From Actinokineospora terrae (GTDB lineage Bacteria; Actinomycetota; Actinomycetes; Mycobacteriales; Pseudonocardiaceae): DNA of 64,000 bases. The DNA lies in assembly GCF_900111175.1 (NCBI RefSeq), contig NZ_FOGI01000002.1:232022-296021 (forward strand), written 5' to 3'. Under the pieces are notes generated by a model. It saw only the letters and a list, made by a program, of their open reading frames with translations. It did no database searches and was not told the DNA's origin. Made by a program: the position numbers and the translations under genes. Shown here piece by piece: positions 1 through 10,179 of the stretch. Each line of letters opens with the position of its first letter. Within the stretch, counting starts at the first letter, position 1.

Positions 1-3000
1 CGGGTGAGCACCACCGCGGAGCCGACCCCGCGCAGGACGGACCGCAGCCGCTCGACGGGGTGTTCGAGGTCGAGCAGCGTGTACGCCCCACCTGCCTTGA
101 GCACCGCCAGCAGCGCGACGATCAGGTCGACGCCGCGTTCGAGGTAGACCCCGACCACCGCGTCCGGCCCCACACCCAGGTCCGCCAGGTGGCGGGCGAG
201 CCGGTCGGCGCGGGCGTCAAGGCCGCCGTAGGTCGCCTGCTCGGCGCCGGAGACGATCGCGACCGCGTCCGGTGTCGCCGCGGCCTGCTGCTCGAAGCGG
301 CCGGTGACGGTCGTGTCGGGGACCTCGACGGCGGTGTCGTTCCAGGCCCGCACGACCAGGTCGCGCTCGGTGTCCGACAGCACCTCCAGCGCGGACAGCG
401 GCGAGAGCGGGCGGGCGACTGCGGCGGCGAGCAGCCGGACGAACCGCTCGACCAGCGTCTGGACGGTCTGCCCGGCGAACCGGTCGTCGCCGTACTCGAC
501 GGCCAGCGAGATCCCGGCGGGCAGGCCGTCGTCGGTGTGCCGCTCGGTGGCGGCGACGGTCAGGTCGAACTTGGCCCCGCCCATGCCGCCGAAGTCGGCC
601 TCGACGGCCAGCCCTGGCAGGTCAGGGGCGACGTCGCCGGTGCTCTGCAGGGTGAGCATGGTCTGGAACAGCGGGTGGCGGGCGCTGGAGCGGTCGGGGT
701 TGAGCACCTCGACCAGCCGCTCGAACGGCACGTCCTGGTGGGCGAGCGCGGCCAGGTCGGTGTCGCGGACCCGGCGCAGCAGTTCGGCGAAGGTCGGGTC
801 GCCCGCGGTGTCGGCGCGCAGGACCAGGGTGTTGACGAAGAACCCGACCAGGTCGTCGAGGGACTCGTCGCCCCGGGCCGCGACCGGCGACCCGAGGGGG
901 ATGTCGGTGCCCGCGCCGAGGGCGGTGTAGAGGGCGGCGAGCGCCGACTGGAGGACCATGAACACGGTCGCGTGCTCGGCCCTGGCCAGGACCGCGAGGC
1001 CGCGGTGCAGGTCGGCGTCGAGCGCCGCGGTGACGACCCCGCCGGTGTGGCTGAGGACCGCCGGCCGTGGGCGGGTGTCGGGCAGGTCCAGTTCGACGGG
1101 CAGGTCGGCGAGGGCGCGGGTCCAGAACTCGGTCTGCGCGGCGAGCGAGCCGTCGTCGAGCAGCCCGCGTTGCCAGAGCGTGTAGTCGGCGTACTGGACG
1201 GGCAGTTCTGACCACTGTGGACTTTCCCCTGCCAGTCGCGCGGCGTAGGCCACACCCAGGTCGCGGGTCAGCGGGGCGAGCGAGGAGCCGTCGCAGGCGA
1301 TGTGGTGCAGGACGAGCAGCAGCACGTGCCGGTCCGGCGCGGTGGTGTAGAGGCCGAACCGCAGCGGGGCCTCGGTGGCGAGGTCGAACTCGTGGTGCGC
1401 GTACTCGGTCACAAGCCCGGCGATCCGCGACTCCGGCACCTCGGCCACAGTCAGAGCTGTTGTCGGCCGGTCGAGGACCCGCTGGTACGGCACGCCATCC
1501 ACGGCCGGGAAGACCGTGCGCAGCGGTTCGTGGCGGCCGATGACGTCGGCGAACGCGAGCGCGAGGGCGGCGCGGTCGACCGCGCCGGTCAAGCGCAGTG
1601 TGAGCGGGATGTTGTAGGCCGCTCCCGCGCCGCCCACCGCCGCGGCGAACCAGAGCCGTTGCTGCGCGTAGGACAGCGGCAGCCTGTCGGGCCTCGGCAC
1701 CGGTCGCGGGCCGGGGCGGTGTTCGCTCTCCCGCAGCCGTTCGAGCAGGCCCGCGACGGTCGGGGTGAGGAACAGGTCGCGCAGCGCCAGATCGGCGCCC
1801 AGGACCGTCCGAACGCGACTGACCAGGCGAGTGGCCAGCAGGGAATGGCCTCCGAGAGCGAAGAAGTCGTCGTCCACGCCGACTGATGCCACACCCAGGA
1901 CTTCGGCGAACAGGCCGCAGAGGGCCACCGCGCGTGGTGAACGGGCCGAGGCGTCGCTCGCTTCGTGTCGCGGTGCGGGCAGTGCCTGCCGGTCGAGTTT
2001 GCCGTTGCCGGTGCGCGGCAGTGACTCCAGCACCACGAACGCGGACGGGAGCGTGTACTCGGGCAGGGTCGCGGCGAGCCCGCGGCGCAGGGCGGCCGGG
2101 TCGGCGTGCCCGGTGACGTAGGCGACGAGCCGCTTGTCCCCCGGCCGGTCCTCCCGCACGACCACGGCGACCTGCCCGACGCCGGGCAGCGCGGCGATGG
2201 CGTGCTCGACCTCACCCAGTTCGATGCGGAAGCCGCGGACCTTGACCAGGCTGTCGACCCGGCCGACGAACTCCAAGACCCCTTCGGCCCGCCAGCGCGC
2301 GAGGTCGCCGGTGCGGTACATCCGCCCGCCGAACGGGCACGCCACGAACCTCGTCGCCGTGACCCCGGGCTGGCCCAGGTAGCCGCGGGCCACGTGGGTT
2401 CCGGCGACGTACAACTCACCGGTGCCGCCGACCGGAACCGGCTGGAGGTCGGCGTCGAGCAGGTACATGGCGGTGCCGTCCATCGGCGTGCCCAGCGACA
2501 ACGCGCCGGTCAGCGGCTTGCCCGGGCCGAAGGTCTCGTGGCTGCAGAACACCGTGGTCTCGGTGGGGCCGTAGACGTGCACGACCGAGGTGTCCGGGCA
2601 GTGGTCGAGCACCTTGGCCGCGGCGGCGCGGGAGAGCACGTCGCCGCCGGTCCACACCACCGACAGCGCGGCGAGGGCGTCGAGTTCCGCGTCGGCCATG
2701 GCCGAGAACAGGGCGGTGGTCATGTAGGCCGCCGACACCGCGCCGGAGCGGATCACCCGGGCCAGGACCTGGGTGTCGACCGGGCCGTCGGGCACCACGA
2801 CCACGCGGCCGCCCGAGCACAGCGGCACCCAGGTTTCGAACACGGCCGCGTCGAACGCCGACACCGAGTAGGACAGGACCCGGTCGTACGCACCGGTCCA
2901 CGCGCTGTCGCGGACGAAGTCGGCCACGTTGGCGTGGGTCACCGCGACGCCCTTGGGTCGACCCGTGGACCCCGAGGTGAACATGACGTAGAGCAGCGAC

Positions 3001-6000
3001 TCCGGCGACGGCTCGGGTGGCGAGACCTCCACGACGGCCTCGGCGACCGACAGCACGGGCGCTCCGAGGTCACGCACAGTGGACGCCGTGACGTCGTCGG
3101 CCACCAGCACCACCGGCCGGGTGTCGGCCACGATCGACCGGACCCGTTCCAGGGGGTAGTGCTCGGTCAGGGGCACGTAGACCGCGCCGAGGCGGGCGAG
3201 CGCCACGACCACCGCGACGGCGTCGATCGAGCGGGCCATCAGCACCGCGACCGCGTCGCCGGGCCGGACCCCGTTGCCGCACAACAGGCCCACGATCTGG
3301 CCGGACCGCTCCTCCAGCTCGCGGTAGGTGACCTCGCGCTCGCCGCAGCCGACGGCGACCGCGTCCGGTGTCGCGACGGCCTGCCGGGCGAACAACCCGG
3401 CCACGGTCGCCGGGGCGGGTGCGGGCGGCACCTCGTTGTAGGCGTGGACGAGCGCGGTCCGCTCGTCGGCGTCGAACACGTCCACAGCGGACAGCCGTAC
3501 CGCGGGGTCGGCGCACACCGCGACCAGGACCCGGACCAGCCGGGCGGCCAGCGATTCCACGGTGGACCGGTCGAACAGGTCCACGGCGTACTCGACATCG
3601 ACGCCGATGCCCTCCGGGCGGCCATCGGGCGCGCGCCGATCGGTGAAGGCGAAGGTCAGGTCGAACTTGGCCGCTCCCGCCGCCCGCGAGTCGAGGGTCG
3701 CCGCCAGCCCGGGGAACTCGACCTCGGCGGCGCCATGGACGGTGATCATGGTCTGGAACAGCGGGTGCCTGGCCGCCGTGCGCACCGGGTTGACCGCCTC
3801 CACGACCTGCTCGAACGGCACGTCCTGGTGGGCGAGGGCGGCCAGGTCGGTCTCGCGGACCCGGTCGAGCAACTCGGCGAACGTCGGGTCGCCCGAGGTG
3901 GTGGTGCGCAGGAGCACGGTCGTGACGAAGAAGCCGACCAGGTCGTCGAGCGCCTCGTCCGACCGGCCCGCCACCGCGGCGCCCAGCGGGATGTCGGTGC
4001 CCGCGCCGAGTTTGGTGTAGACGGTGGCCAGCGCGGCCTGGAGCACCATGAACACGGTCACGCCGCTGCGCCGGGCCAGGTCGGCCACCGCGCGGTGCAG
4101 GTCGCCGTCGAGGGTCAGCGGCAGCACCTCGCCCGCGTGCGAGGCCACCGAGGGACGCGGGCGGTCGAACGGCAGGGGCAACTCGTCCGGGAGGTCCGCG
4201 AGCGCCTCGGTCCAGTAGGCGAGTTGCTCGTCGGCGATCCGGTCGAGCAGTTCGCGTTGCCAGAGCGTGTAGTCGGCGTACTGCACCGGGAGGTCGGGGC
4301 GAGGCGGGGTGTCGCCGGTGCGAGCGCCGTAGGCGGCGGCGAGGTCGGTGAGCAGCGGGGTGAGCGACCAGCCATCGGCGGCGATGTGGTGCAGCACCAG
4401 CAGCAGGACGTGCTCGTCGGCGGCGAGGGTGAGGAGCCAGGCGCGGATCGGTGGCGCGGTGGCGAGGTCGAACGAGTACCTGGCCGCGTGGTCGAGCAGG
4501 GTCTCCAGCTGGTCTGGGGTGGTGTCGACGCAGGTCAGGTCGATGTCGGCGTGGTCGAGGACGCGCTGGACCGGGGTGCCGTCAATCGCGGGGAACACCG
4601 TGCGCAGGGACTCGTGGCGCGTGGTGAGGTCGGTCAGAGCTCCTGCCAGCGCGGTGCGGTCGAGCGGGCCGGTGAGCCGCAGCGCGAGGGGGATGTTGTA
4701 GGTGGCCCCCGCGCCTTCGAGTTGGTGGTGGAACCACAGCCGGTGCTGCGCTGGGGAAAGCGGCATCGGGTCGGGGCGCTCGGCCGGGCGCGGTGGCTGC
4801 CGGTCGGCCACCCGCAGCCGCCCGGCGAGACCGGCGACGGTGGGCGCGGCGAACAGGTCGCGGATGCCCAGCTCGGCGCCCAGGACCGTCCGAACGCGAC
4901 TGATCAGCCGGGTGGCCAGCAGCGAGTGGCCGCCCAGGTCGAAGAACCCGTCGTCGACCCCGACCGACGACACACCCAGCACCTCGGCGAACAGGCCGCA
5001 GAGGATCTCCTCGGTGCCGGTTCGGGGCGCTCGGCTGGTAGCGGCGGTGTCCGGCGCGGGCAGGGCAGCGCGGTCGAGCTTGCCGTTGGTGTTGCGCGGC
5101 AGGGACTCCAGCATGACGAACGCCGAGGGCACCATGTAGCCGGGCACGGCGTCGGCCACGGCTCGGCGCAGGGCGGCCGGATCGGCGGTGCCGGTCACGT
5201 ACGCCACCAGGCGCTTGTCGCCCGGCCGGTCCTCCCTGACGATCACCGCGGCCTGGTCGACCTCGGGCACGGCGGTCAGCGCGCGCTCGACCTCGCCCAG
5301 CTCGATCCGGAACCCGCGCAGTTTCACCTGTCCGTCGACACGCCCGACGAACTCCAGCACCCCTTCGGCTCGCCAGCGCGCGAGGTCACCCGTGCGGTAC
5401 ATCCGGCCGCCGAACGGACAAGCCACGAACCGCGTCGCCGTGATCCCCGGCTGGCCCAGGTAGCCCCGGGCGACGTGCGACCCGGACACGTACAGCTCGC
5501 CGAGTCCGCCGACGGGGACCGGTTGGAGGTCGGCGTCGAGCAGGTACATGGCGGTGCCGTCCATCGGCACGCCGAGCGAGAGCCGGTCGACGTCGGTGTC
5601 CCGGAAGGACTCGTGGCTGCAGAACACCGTGGTCTCGGTGGGTCCGTAGACGTGGACGACGGCCGTGTCCGGGCACTGCCGGAGGACCCGGCGCAGGGCC
5701 TCGCGGGACAGCACGTCGCCGCCGGTCCACACCACGTCCAGGCCCGCCAGCGCCTCGACCTCGTCCTGCGCCATGGCGGCGAACAGCGCGGTGGTCATGT
5801 ACGCCGCCGTCACCGCGCCGGAGCTGATCACGCCCGCGAGCACGTCGGTGTCGACCCGGCCGTCCGGGACCACGACCACCGAACCGCCCGCGCACAGCGG
5901 CACCCAGGTCTCGTAAACCGAGGCGTCGAACGCCTGCACCGAGTAGCACAGCACCCGCTCGTGACCGCGGCTCCACGCGTGGTCGCGGACCAGCGCCACC

Positions 6001-7826
6001 ACGTTCGCCCTGGTCACGGCCACGCCCTTGGGCACACCGGTCGAGCCGGAGGTGAACATTGCGTAAGCGAGCGCGTCCGGGCCGACCGCGACGTCCAGGT
6101 CCGCGGCGGCGTACCCGGCGAGCACCGACGCCGGGGGTTCGGCGTCGAGCACCAGCACCGGGTCCACCGCGGCGAGGACCGCGGCGGCGCGGGCAGCGGG
6201 CTGGGCGCGGTCGATCGGCACGTAGGCCGAGCCGGACTTCGCCACGGCCAGCATGGCGACCACCGCGGCGGCCGAGCGCGGGATGGCCAGCCCGACGAAC
6301 CGCTCCGGCCCGGCGCCCTGGGCCCGCAGGTGCCGCGCCCAGCGGTTGGCCTTGGCGTTGACCTCGGCGTAGGTCAAGACCTCCGCGCCGCAGCGGATCG
6401 CCACCGCGTCCGGCGTCACGGCTGCCCTGGCCTCGAACAGGCCGGTGAGCGAGCCGGACGCGGCGGCGGGGGTGTCGTTGTAGGCGACCGTCAGGGCGTG
6501 GCGTTCCGGCTGGTCGAGGACGTCGACCCCGGAGAGCGCGCGGCCGGGGTCGGTGGCGACCTGGTCGAGCACCCGCAGGTACCGGCGGGCCAGCAGTTGC
6601 GCGGTCGGGCGGTCGAACAGGTCCGTGGCGTACTCCAGGGCCAGGCGCAGCCCATCGGGGTGCTCGGTCAGCTCGAACTGCAGGTCGAACTTGGCGGTGC
6701 CGCCGGAGCGCACGTCGACCCGCACGTCGAGCCCGCCGAACCCGCGCTCCGCCTCGGCGTTGTTCTGCAGCGCGAACAGGGTCTGGAACAGCGGGTGCCT
6801 GCTGCTCGACCGCTCCGGGTTCAGCACCTCCACCAGCCGCTCGAACGGCACGTCCTGGTTGGCGAACGCCGCGAGGTCGGTCTCGCGGACCCGGTCGAGC
6901 AACTCGGTGAAGGTCGGGTCGCCGGAGGTGTCCGTGCGCAGGACGACCGTGTTGACGAAGAACCCGACGAGGTCTTCCAGGGCCTCGTCGGTCCGGCCCG
7001 CGATGGGTGAGCCGAACGGCAGGTCGGTCCCGGCGCCGAGCTTGGTGTAGAGCACGGCGAGGGCCGCGCGCAGCACCATGAACAGCGACGCGCCCCTGGT
7101 CTTGGCCAGGTTCGTCAGCGCGGCGGTGGTCGCCGGGTCGACCGTGGCGTGGACGACGTCGCCCTCGGCACTGGCCGTCGCGGGGCGGGGTCGGTCCAGC
7201 GGCAGGTCCAGTTCCTCGGGGAGGCCCGCGAGCTGCCCGGACCAGTAGCCGAGCTGGGTGGCCGCGACGCTGTCCGGGTCGTCCTGGGCGCCGAGCAGGT
7301 CGTGCTGCCAGAGCGTGTAGTCCTGGTAGGTGACGGGCAATTCGGGCCAGTCCGGTGTCGAGCCGGTGCGCCGCGCGGAGTAGGCCTCGCCGAGGTCGCG
7401 CACCAGCGGGGCCAGGGACCAGCCGTCGAAGGCGATGTGGTGCAGGACGAGCAGCAGCACGTGGTGCGGCTCCTCGGCGGGCACGGCGAACAGGGTCGCC
7501 CGGATGGGGATCTCCGTGGCCAGGTCGAACGCCTGCCGCGCGGTGTCGACGACCCGCTGCTCGTATTCGGCCGCCGTCACCTCCACAGTGGACATCTCGA
7601 CGGCGGGCGCGGTCAGCACGTGCTGGCTGGGCACGCCCTCGGGGGCCGGGTACACGGTCCGCAGCACCTCGTGCCGGTCCACCACGTCGACCAGCGCGCC
7701 CGCCAGCGCGACCCGGTCCAGCGCGCCGCCCAGCCGCACGGTCACCGCGACCGTGTAGGCCGAGCCCCCTCCTCCCAACTCGTCCAGGAACCACAAGCGC
7801 GCCTGCGCGAACGACAACGGAACCAC
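1..7826 (-). CDS. Multimodular NRPS, C-A-T-C-A-T-C-A, 3' end beyond window
   Basis: Non-ribosomal peptide synthetase whose frame stays open from a GTG at 7826 to base 1. I read it by hand on the minus strand. Module 1: condensation domain (about 7820-6530, HHIAFDG at about 7440-7420), adenylation domain (about 6450-5070, FTSGSTG at about 6050, YGPTETT at about 5640, RTGDLARW at about 5390, GKLDR at about 5090), carrier domain with GGHSLLATR at about 4935-4908. Module 2 repeats this order (HHIAADG at about 4390, FTSGSTG at about 2985, YGPTETT at about 2570, GGHSLLATR at about 1855). Module 3 has a condensation domain (HHIACDG at about 1300) and the first part of an adenylation domain from about 310. 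No epimerase or thioesterase lies in the visible part. A GGGGTGG Shine-Dalgarno lies just before the GTG. It starts with a C domain, so the first acyl or aminoacyl donor must come from elsewhere. Substrates are not assigned. Confidence 0.97.
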   Translation of the reverse strand, partial: MVPLSFAQARLWFLDELGGGGSAYTVAVTVRLGGALDRVALAGALVDVVDRHEVLRTVYPAPEGVPSQHVLTAPAVEMSTVEVTAAEYEQRVVDTARQAFDLATEIPIRATLFAVPAEEPHHVLLLVLHHIAFDGWSLAPLVRDLGEAYSARRTGSTPDWPELPVTYQDYTLWQHDLLGAQDDPDSVAATQLGYWSGQLAGLPEELDLPLDRPRPATASAEGDVVHATVDPATTAALTNLAKTRGASLFMVLRAALAVLYTKLGAGTDLPFGSPIAGRTDEALEDLVGFFVNTVVLRTDTSGDPTFTELLDRVRETDLAAFANQDVPFERLVEVLNPERSSSRHPLFQTLFALQNNAEAERGFGGLDVRVDVRSGGTAKFDLQFELTEHPDGLRLALEYATDLFDRPTAQLLARRYLRVLDQVATDPGRALSGVDVLDQPERHALTVAYNDTPAAASGSLTGLFEARAAVTPDAVAIRCGAEVLTYAEVNAKANRWARHLRAQGAGPERFVGLAIPRSAAAVVAMLAVAKSGSAYVPIDRAQPAARAAAVLAAVDPVLVLDAEPPASVLAGYAAADLDVAVGPDALAYAMFTSGSTGVPKGVAVTRANVVALVRDHAWSRGHERVLCYSVQAFDASVYETWVPLCAGGSVVVVPDGRVDTDVLAGVISSGAVTAAYMTTALFAAMAQDEVEALAGLDVVWTGGDVLSREALRRVLRQCPDTAVVHVYGPTETTVFCSHESFRDTDVDRLSLGVPMDGTAMYLLDADLQPVPVGGLGELYVSGSHVARGYLGQPGITATRFVACPFGGRMYRTGDLARWRAEGVLEFVGRVDGQVKLRGFRIELGEVERALTAVPEVDQAAVIVREDRPGDKRLVAYVTGTADPAALRRAVADAVPGYMVPSAFVMLESLPRNTNGKLDRAALPAPDTAATSRAPRTGTEEILCGLFAEVLGVSSVGVDDGFFDLGGHSLLATRLISRVRTVLGAELGIRDLFAAPTVAGLAGRLRVADRQPPRPAERPDPMPLSPAQHRLWFHHQLEGAGATYNIPLALRLTGPLDRTALAGALTDLTTRHESLRTVFPAIDGTPVQRVLDHADIDLTCVDTTPDQLETLLDHAARYSFDLATAPPIRAWLLTLAADEHVLLLVLHHIAADGWSLTPLLTDLAAAYGARTGDTPPRPDLPVQYADYTLWQRELLDRIADEQLAYWTEALADLPDELPLPFDRPRPSVASHAGEVLPLTLDGDLHRAVADLARRSGVTVFMVLQAALATVYTKLGAGTDIPLGAAVAGRSDEALDDLVGFFVTTVLLRTTTSGDPTFAELLDRVRETDLAALAHQDVPFEQVVEAVNPVRTAARHPLFQTMITVHGAAEVEFPGLAATLDSRAAGAAKFDLTFAFTDRRAPDGRPEGIGVDVEYAVDLFDRSTVESLAARLVRVLVAVCADPAVRLSAVDVFDADERTALVHAYNEVPPAPAPATVAGLFARQAVATPDAVAVGCGEREVTYRELEERSGQIVGLLCGNGVRPGDAVAVLMARSIDAVAVVVALARLGAVYVPLTEHYPLERVRSIVADTRPVVLVADDVTASTVRDLGAPVLSVAEAVVEVSPPEPSPESLLYVMFTSGSTGRPKGVAVTHANVADFVRDSAWTGAYDRVLSYSVSAFDAAVFETWVPLCSGGRVVVVPDGPVDTQVLARVIRSGAVSAAYMTTALFSAMADAELDALAALSVVWTGGDVLSRAAAAKVLDHCPDTSVVHVYGPTETTVFCSHETFGPGKPLTGALSLGTPMDGTAMYLLDADLQPVPVGGTGELYVAGTHVARGYLGQPGVTATRFVACPFGGRMYRTGDLARWRAEGVLEFVGRVDSLVKVRGFRIELGEVEHAIAALPGVGQVAVVVREDRPGDKRLVAYVTGHADPAALRRGLAATLPEYTLPSAFVVLESLPRTGNGKLDRQALPAPRHEASDASARSPRAVALCGLFAEVLGVASVGVDDDFFALGGHSLLATRLVSRVRTVLGADLALRDLFLTPTVAGLLERLRESEHRPGPRPVPRPDRLPLSYAQQRLWFAAAVGGAGAAYNIPLTLRLTGAVDRAALALAFADVIGRHEPLRTVFPAVDGVPYQRVLDRPTTALTVAEVPESRIAGLVTEYAHHEFDLATEAPLRFGLYTTAPDRHVLLLVLHHIACDGSSLAPLTRDLGVAYAARLAGESPQWSELPVQYADYTLWQRGLLDDGSLAAQTEFWTRALADLPVELDLPDTRPRPAVLSHTGGVVTAALDADLHRGLAVLARAEHATVFMVLQSALAALYTALGAGTDIPLGSPVAARGDESLDDLVGFFVNTLVLRADTAGDPTFAELLRRVRDTDLAALAHQDVPFERLVEVLNPDRSSARHPLFQTMLTLQSTGDVAPDLPGLAVEADFGGMGGAKFDLTVAATERHTDDGLPAGISLAVEYGDDRFAGQTVQTLVERFVRLLAAAVARPLSPLSALEVLSDTERDLVVRAWNDTAVEVPDTTVTGRFEQQAAATPDAVAIVSGAEQATYGGLDARADRLARHLADLGVGPDAVVGVYLERGVDLIVALLAVLKAGGAYTLLDLEHPVERLRSVLRGVGSAVVLT

Positions 7827-7866
7827 GGAGATCCACCCCTTATCCACTGGTGCGTTCGGGTATGCG

Positions 7867-8079
7867 TCAGTCGCCCATCGCGGCGATGAGGGAGGCCGGG
7901 CGCATGTCGGTCCAGGTGCGCTCCACGTAGTCCAGGCAGGCCTGCCGGGTGTCGCGCTCGTGCGCCACCGTCCAGCCCGTGGGCACGTCGACCGCCTCCG
8001 GCCACAGCGAGTGCTGGTTCTCCGCGTTCACCAGCACCAGGAACACGCCGTCCTCGTTGTCGAACGGGTTGCTGCTCAT
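7867..8079 (-). CDS. MbtH-like protein
   Basis: Small chaperone that binds NRPS adenylation domains and raises their solubility and activity. It has 70 residues, the normal family length. N-terminal NPFDNEDG, the central SLWP and the C-terminal segment with TWTDMRP match the MbtH pattern of conserved tryptophans. The chosen ATG at 8079 has a GAGGAG ribosome binding site 7-8 bases upstream; an in-frame codon nine bases earlier is less well placed. It lies 40 bases before the NRPS on the same strand, the usual arrangement, and probably serves the A domains of that protein. Confidence 0.96.
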   Translation of the reverse strand: MSSNPFDNEDGVFLVLVNAENQHSLWPEAVDVPTGWTVAHERDTRQACLDYVERTWTDMRPASLIAAMGD

Positions 8080-8113
8080 CGGGAACACTCCTCAGTCGGT
8101 CGGGTACTCGGAT

Positions 8114-9151
8114 CTAGCGGTGGGCGGACAGCTCGCGGCGGCCCCAGGGCAGGTGGGACCAATGCTCGTCGAGGTCGGTCGGGTCGGTGACGGCCTTCGG
8201 CGCGGCGGGGGCGATCGCGTCGGCGAGGCCGTTGGCGCGCAACCAGCTCTCGTCGTAGACGCTGTCGAGGTAGCGGTAGCCGTCGTCGGGCATGAGGGCG
8301 ACGGTGACCGCGTCCGGGTCCTGGGCGGCGTGCCAGCGGGCAGCCAGGAACGACGCGCCGCTGGTGGGGCCCGCGAAGATGCCGTGCGTGGCGTACAGCT
8401 CGCGGGTGGCGTGGAAGGCCGCGCCCGCGCCGACCCAGTGCACGTCGTCGTAGGCGGTGTGCCGCACGTTCGCGGCGTGGATGCTGCTGCCGAGACCGCG
8501 CAGCAGCCGGGGCCCGTTGCGGTCACCGAAGATCACACTGCCCGGGGTGTCCACACCGGACAGCCGGGTGTCGTGGCCCGCGAGCCGCAGCGCGGTGGCG
8601 AGGCCGCCGGTCGACCCGCCCGAGCCCACCGGGCCGACCAGGCGGTCGATCGGGCCGATGGTGTCGGCGAGCAGGTCGGCGACGATGTCGTAGGCGGCCG
8701 GGTTGTCCGGGTTGTCGTACTGGCCGGGCACGTAGCTGCCGGGGTTGCGCTCGCTGAGCTCCCGCACCCGCTCCAGCCGGGCGCCCTGGATGCCGCCGGG
8801 GGCGTCGAAGTCGTCGACGATCTCCACCCGGGCACCCAGCAGCTCCAGGCGGGTGCGCAGGTTGGCGTCGATGGCCGGGTCGCCGACCACCACCAGCGGG
8901 TGCCCGTGGCGGCGGCACACCAGCGCCAGGCCGAGGCCGAAGGTGCCCGAGGACGTCTCGATCACCATGCCGCCGGGCGCGAGCAGGCCGTCGCGGCGGG
9001 CGCGGTCGATGATGAACCGCGCGGGCAGCAGCTTCATCAGGGTGAAGGACGCGGCGTAGAAGTTGGTGCCCAGTTCGATGATCCTGGGCAACTCGGTGGC
9101 CTCGACGATCGAGGGGAAGGCCTTGGTCTGGGCACTCATGGTCACGGTCAT
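8114..9151 (-). CDS. Cysteine synthase/CBS-like PLP enzyme
   Basis: Fold-type II PLP enzyme of the cysteine synthase family, 345 residues. Visible signatures include the loop ETSSGTFGLGLA (the substrate-binding TSGNxG-like region), the phosphate-binding loop GSGGSTGG, and GPTSGASFLAA near the C terminus. The candidate Schiff-base lysine is in FTLMKLLPARF. It starts 4 bases after the kinase gene stops, with GAGG before the ATG. Family members in antibiotic clusters carry out beta-replacement on O-phospho- or O-acetyl-serine/threonine, for example SbnA-like enzymes in 2,3-diaminopropionate formation. With the GHMP kinase next door, O-phosphothreonine is an attractive substrate, giving a 2,3-diaminobutyrate precursor; this is inference. 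Similar genes (dabA type) occur, as I recall, in the friulimicin cluster. Confidence 0.85.
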   Translation of the reverse strand: MTVTMSAQTKAFPSIVEATELPRIIELGTNFYAASFTLMKLLPARFIIDRARRDGLLAPGGMVIETSSGTFGLGLALVCRRHGHPLVVVGDPAIDANLRTRLELLGARVEIVDDFDAPGGIQGARLERVRELSERNPGSYVPGQYDNPDNPAAYDIVADLLADTIGPIDRLVGPVGSGGSTGGLATALRLAGHDTRLSGVDTPGSVIFGDRNGPRLLRGLGSSIHAANVRHTAYDDVHWVGAGAAFHATRELYATHGIFAGPTSGASFLAARWHAAQDPDAVTVALMPDDGYRYLDSVYDESWLRANGLADAIAPAAPKAVTDPTDLDEHWSHLPWGRRELSAHR

Positions 9152-9155
9152 GTCC

Positions 9156-10115
9156 TCATCCACCCGTCGTGAAGAGCCATACGTCGTCGACACCGATCCC
9201 GGCGAGCAGCCGCCTGGCCAGCTCGCAGCGCCGCCGGTGGTCCGGTTGGGCGGCGTCGAACAGCAGGCTGGCGATGTCGCCGCTGTGCGCGGTCTGCAGG
9301 CCGACCGCCCCCGTGCGCCGGACCAGCGCGGTGATCCGGTCGAAGCCGGGCACCGGGAGGTGCCGTTGGTTGATCTCGGCGCTGGCCGTGGCGACCGCGC
9401 CGAGCCCGGCGGCGTCTCCCGCGGCCAGCGCCGCGCGCAACTGGGCCCGCAGTTCGCGGAAGCGGGCGATCTCCCAGGGGCCGTAGTCGGCGGGCCGCAG
9501 CGCGAGGGTGTCCACTCCGGACCCGGTGCTGCTGGTGCCGAAGCCCACCGCGGCCAGGCGGGGCAACCGGCGGCCGAAGTCCTCCAGCACGATCCCCTCC
9601 CGCTGGGCGAACAGGACGGTGTTGTCGCCGAACATCAGCGAGTCCGACGCGGTCTCCGCGCGCACCGCCAGCTGCGCCACCAGCCAGTCGGGCAGCGCGC
9701 AGTCGAAGGCGTCCGCGACCGCGCGGATGGCGGCCAGCACGTCGCTGGTGGACGAACCGAACCCGCGCGAGGCGGGCACCTCGCCCCGCAGGTCCAGGTA
9801 GCCGCCGGTGCACGGCCAGCCGAGCACCGCCAACGTCTCCTCCGCCGCCCGCCGCGCCTTGACCTTGTCGGCCTGGCGCACCACGACCGAGGGCAGGTTC
9901 ACCGGGGTGTAGGTGGCCCGGGTGCGGTAGAGGTCGCAGGGCATCGTCAGCAGACCGCGGTGCAGCCTGCCGTCCGCGTCCTCGAACATCCCCTGCAGGA
10001 TCTCGCCGTGGTGGGTGCTCGCCGTCGCGACGCCCGTGCGGGCCGGTGGCGGTTCGACCACCCCGATCGCCGACTCGCCCGCGGCGGTCGGGTACCACTT
10101 CTCGCTCATCGTCAT
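9156..10115 (-). CDS. GHMP-family kinase, L-threonine kinase (PduX)-like
   Basis: Predicted small-molecule kinase of 319 residues. The GHMP ATP-binding motif is visible as PASRGFGSSTSD around residues 119-130, preceded by an N-terminal THHGEILQG block that resembles the GTCGELVQG block of threonine kinases. PduX-type enzymes convert L-threonine to O-phospho-L-threonine. Here it sits directly before a cysteine-synthase-like gene that could displace the phosphate, so a role in making a beta-substituted aminobutyrate is reasonable. It ends 4 bases before that gene and begins about 60 bases after the FMN protein, within the same operon. Homoserine- or mevalonate-kinase-like activity cannot be excluded. 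Confidence 0.8.
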   Translation of the reverse strand: MTMSEKWYPTAAGESAIGVVEPPPARTGVATASTHHGEILQGMFEDADGRLHRGLLTMPCDLYRTRATYTPVNLPSVVVRQADKVKARRAAEETLAVLGWPCTGGYLDLRGEVPASRGFGSSTSDVLAAIRAVADAFDCALPDWLVAQLAVRAETASDSLMFGDNTVLFAQREGIVLEDFGRRLPRLAAVGFGTSSTGSGVDTLALRPADYGPWEIARFRELRAQLRAALAAGDAAGLGAVATASAEINQRHLPVPGFDRITALVRRTGAVGLQTAHSGDIASLLFDAAQPDHRRRCELARRLLAGIGVDDVWLFTTGG

Positions 10116-10179
10116 GTCCGCTCCGCAGCCCGTCTCGTCGCGCGGTCAGCTGGGTCTTCTCGTTCCCCTGGAAGGAAAA

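Noticed and set aside
2106..7010. Long open frame of 1634 codons on the plus strand
   Set aside because: It lies wholly antisense to the NRPS, is rich in Arg, Gly, His and Val with no domain, and is an artefact of GC-rich codon use.
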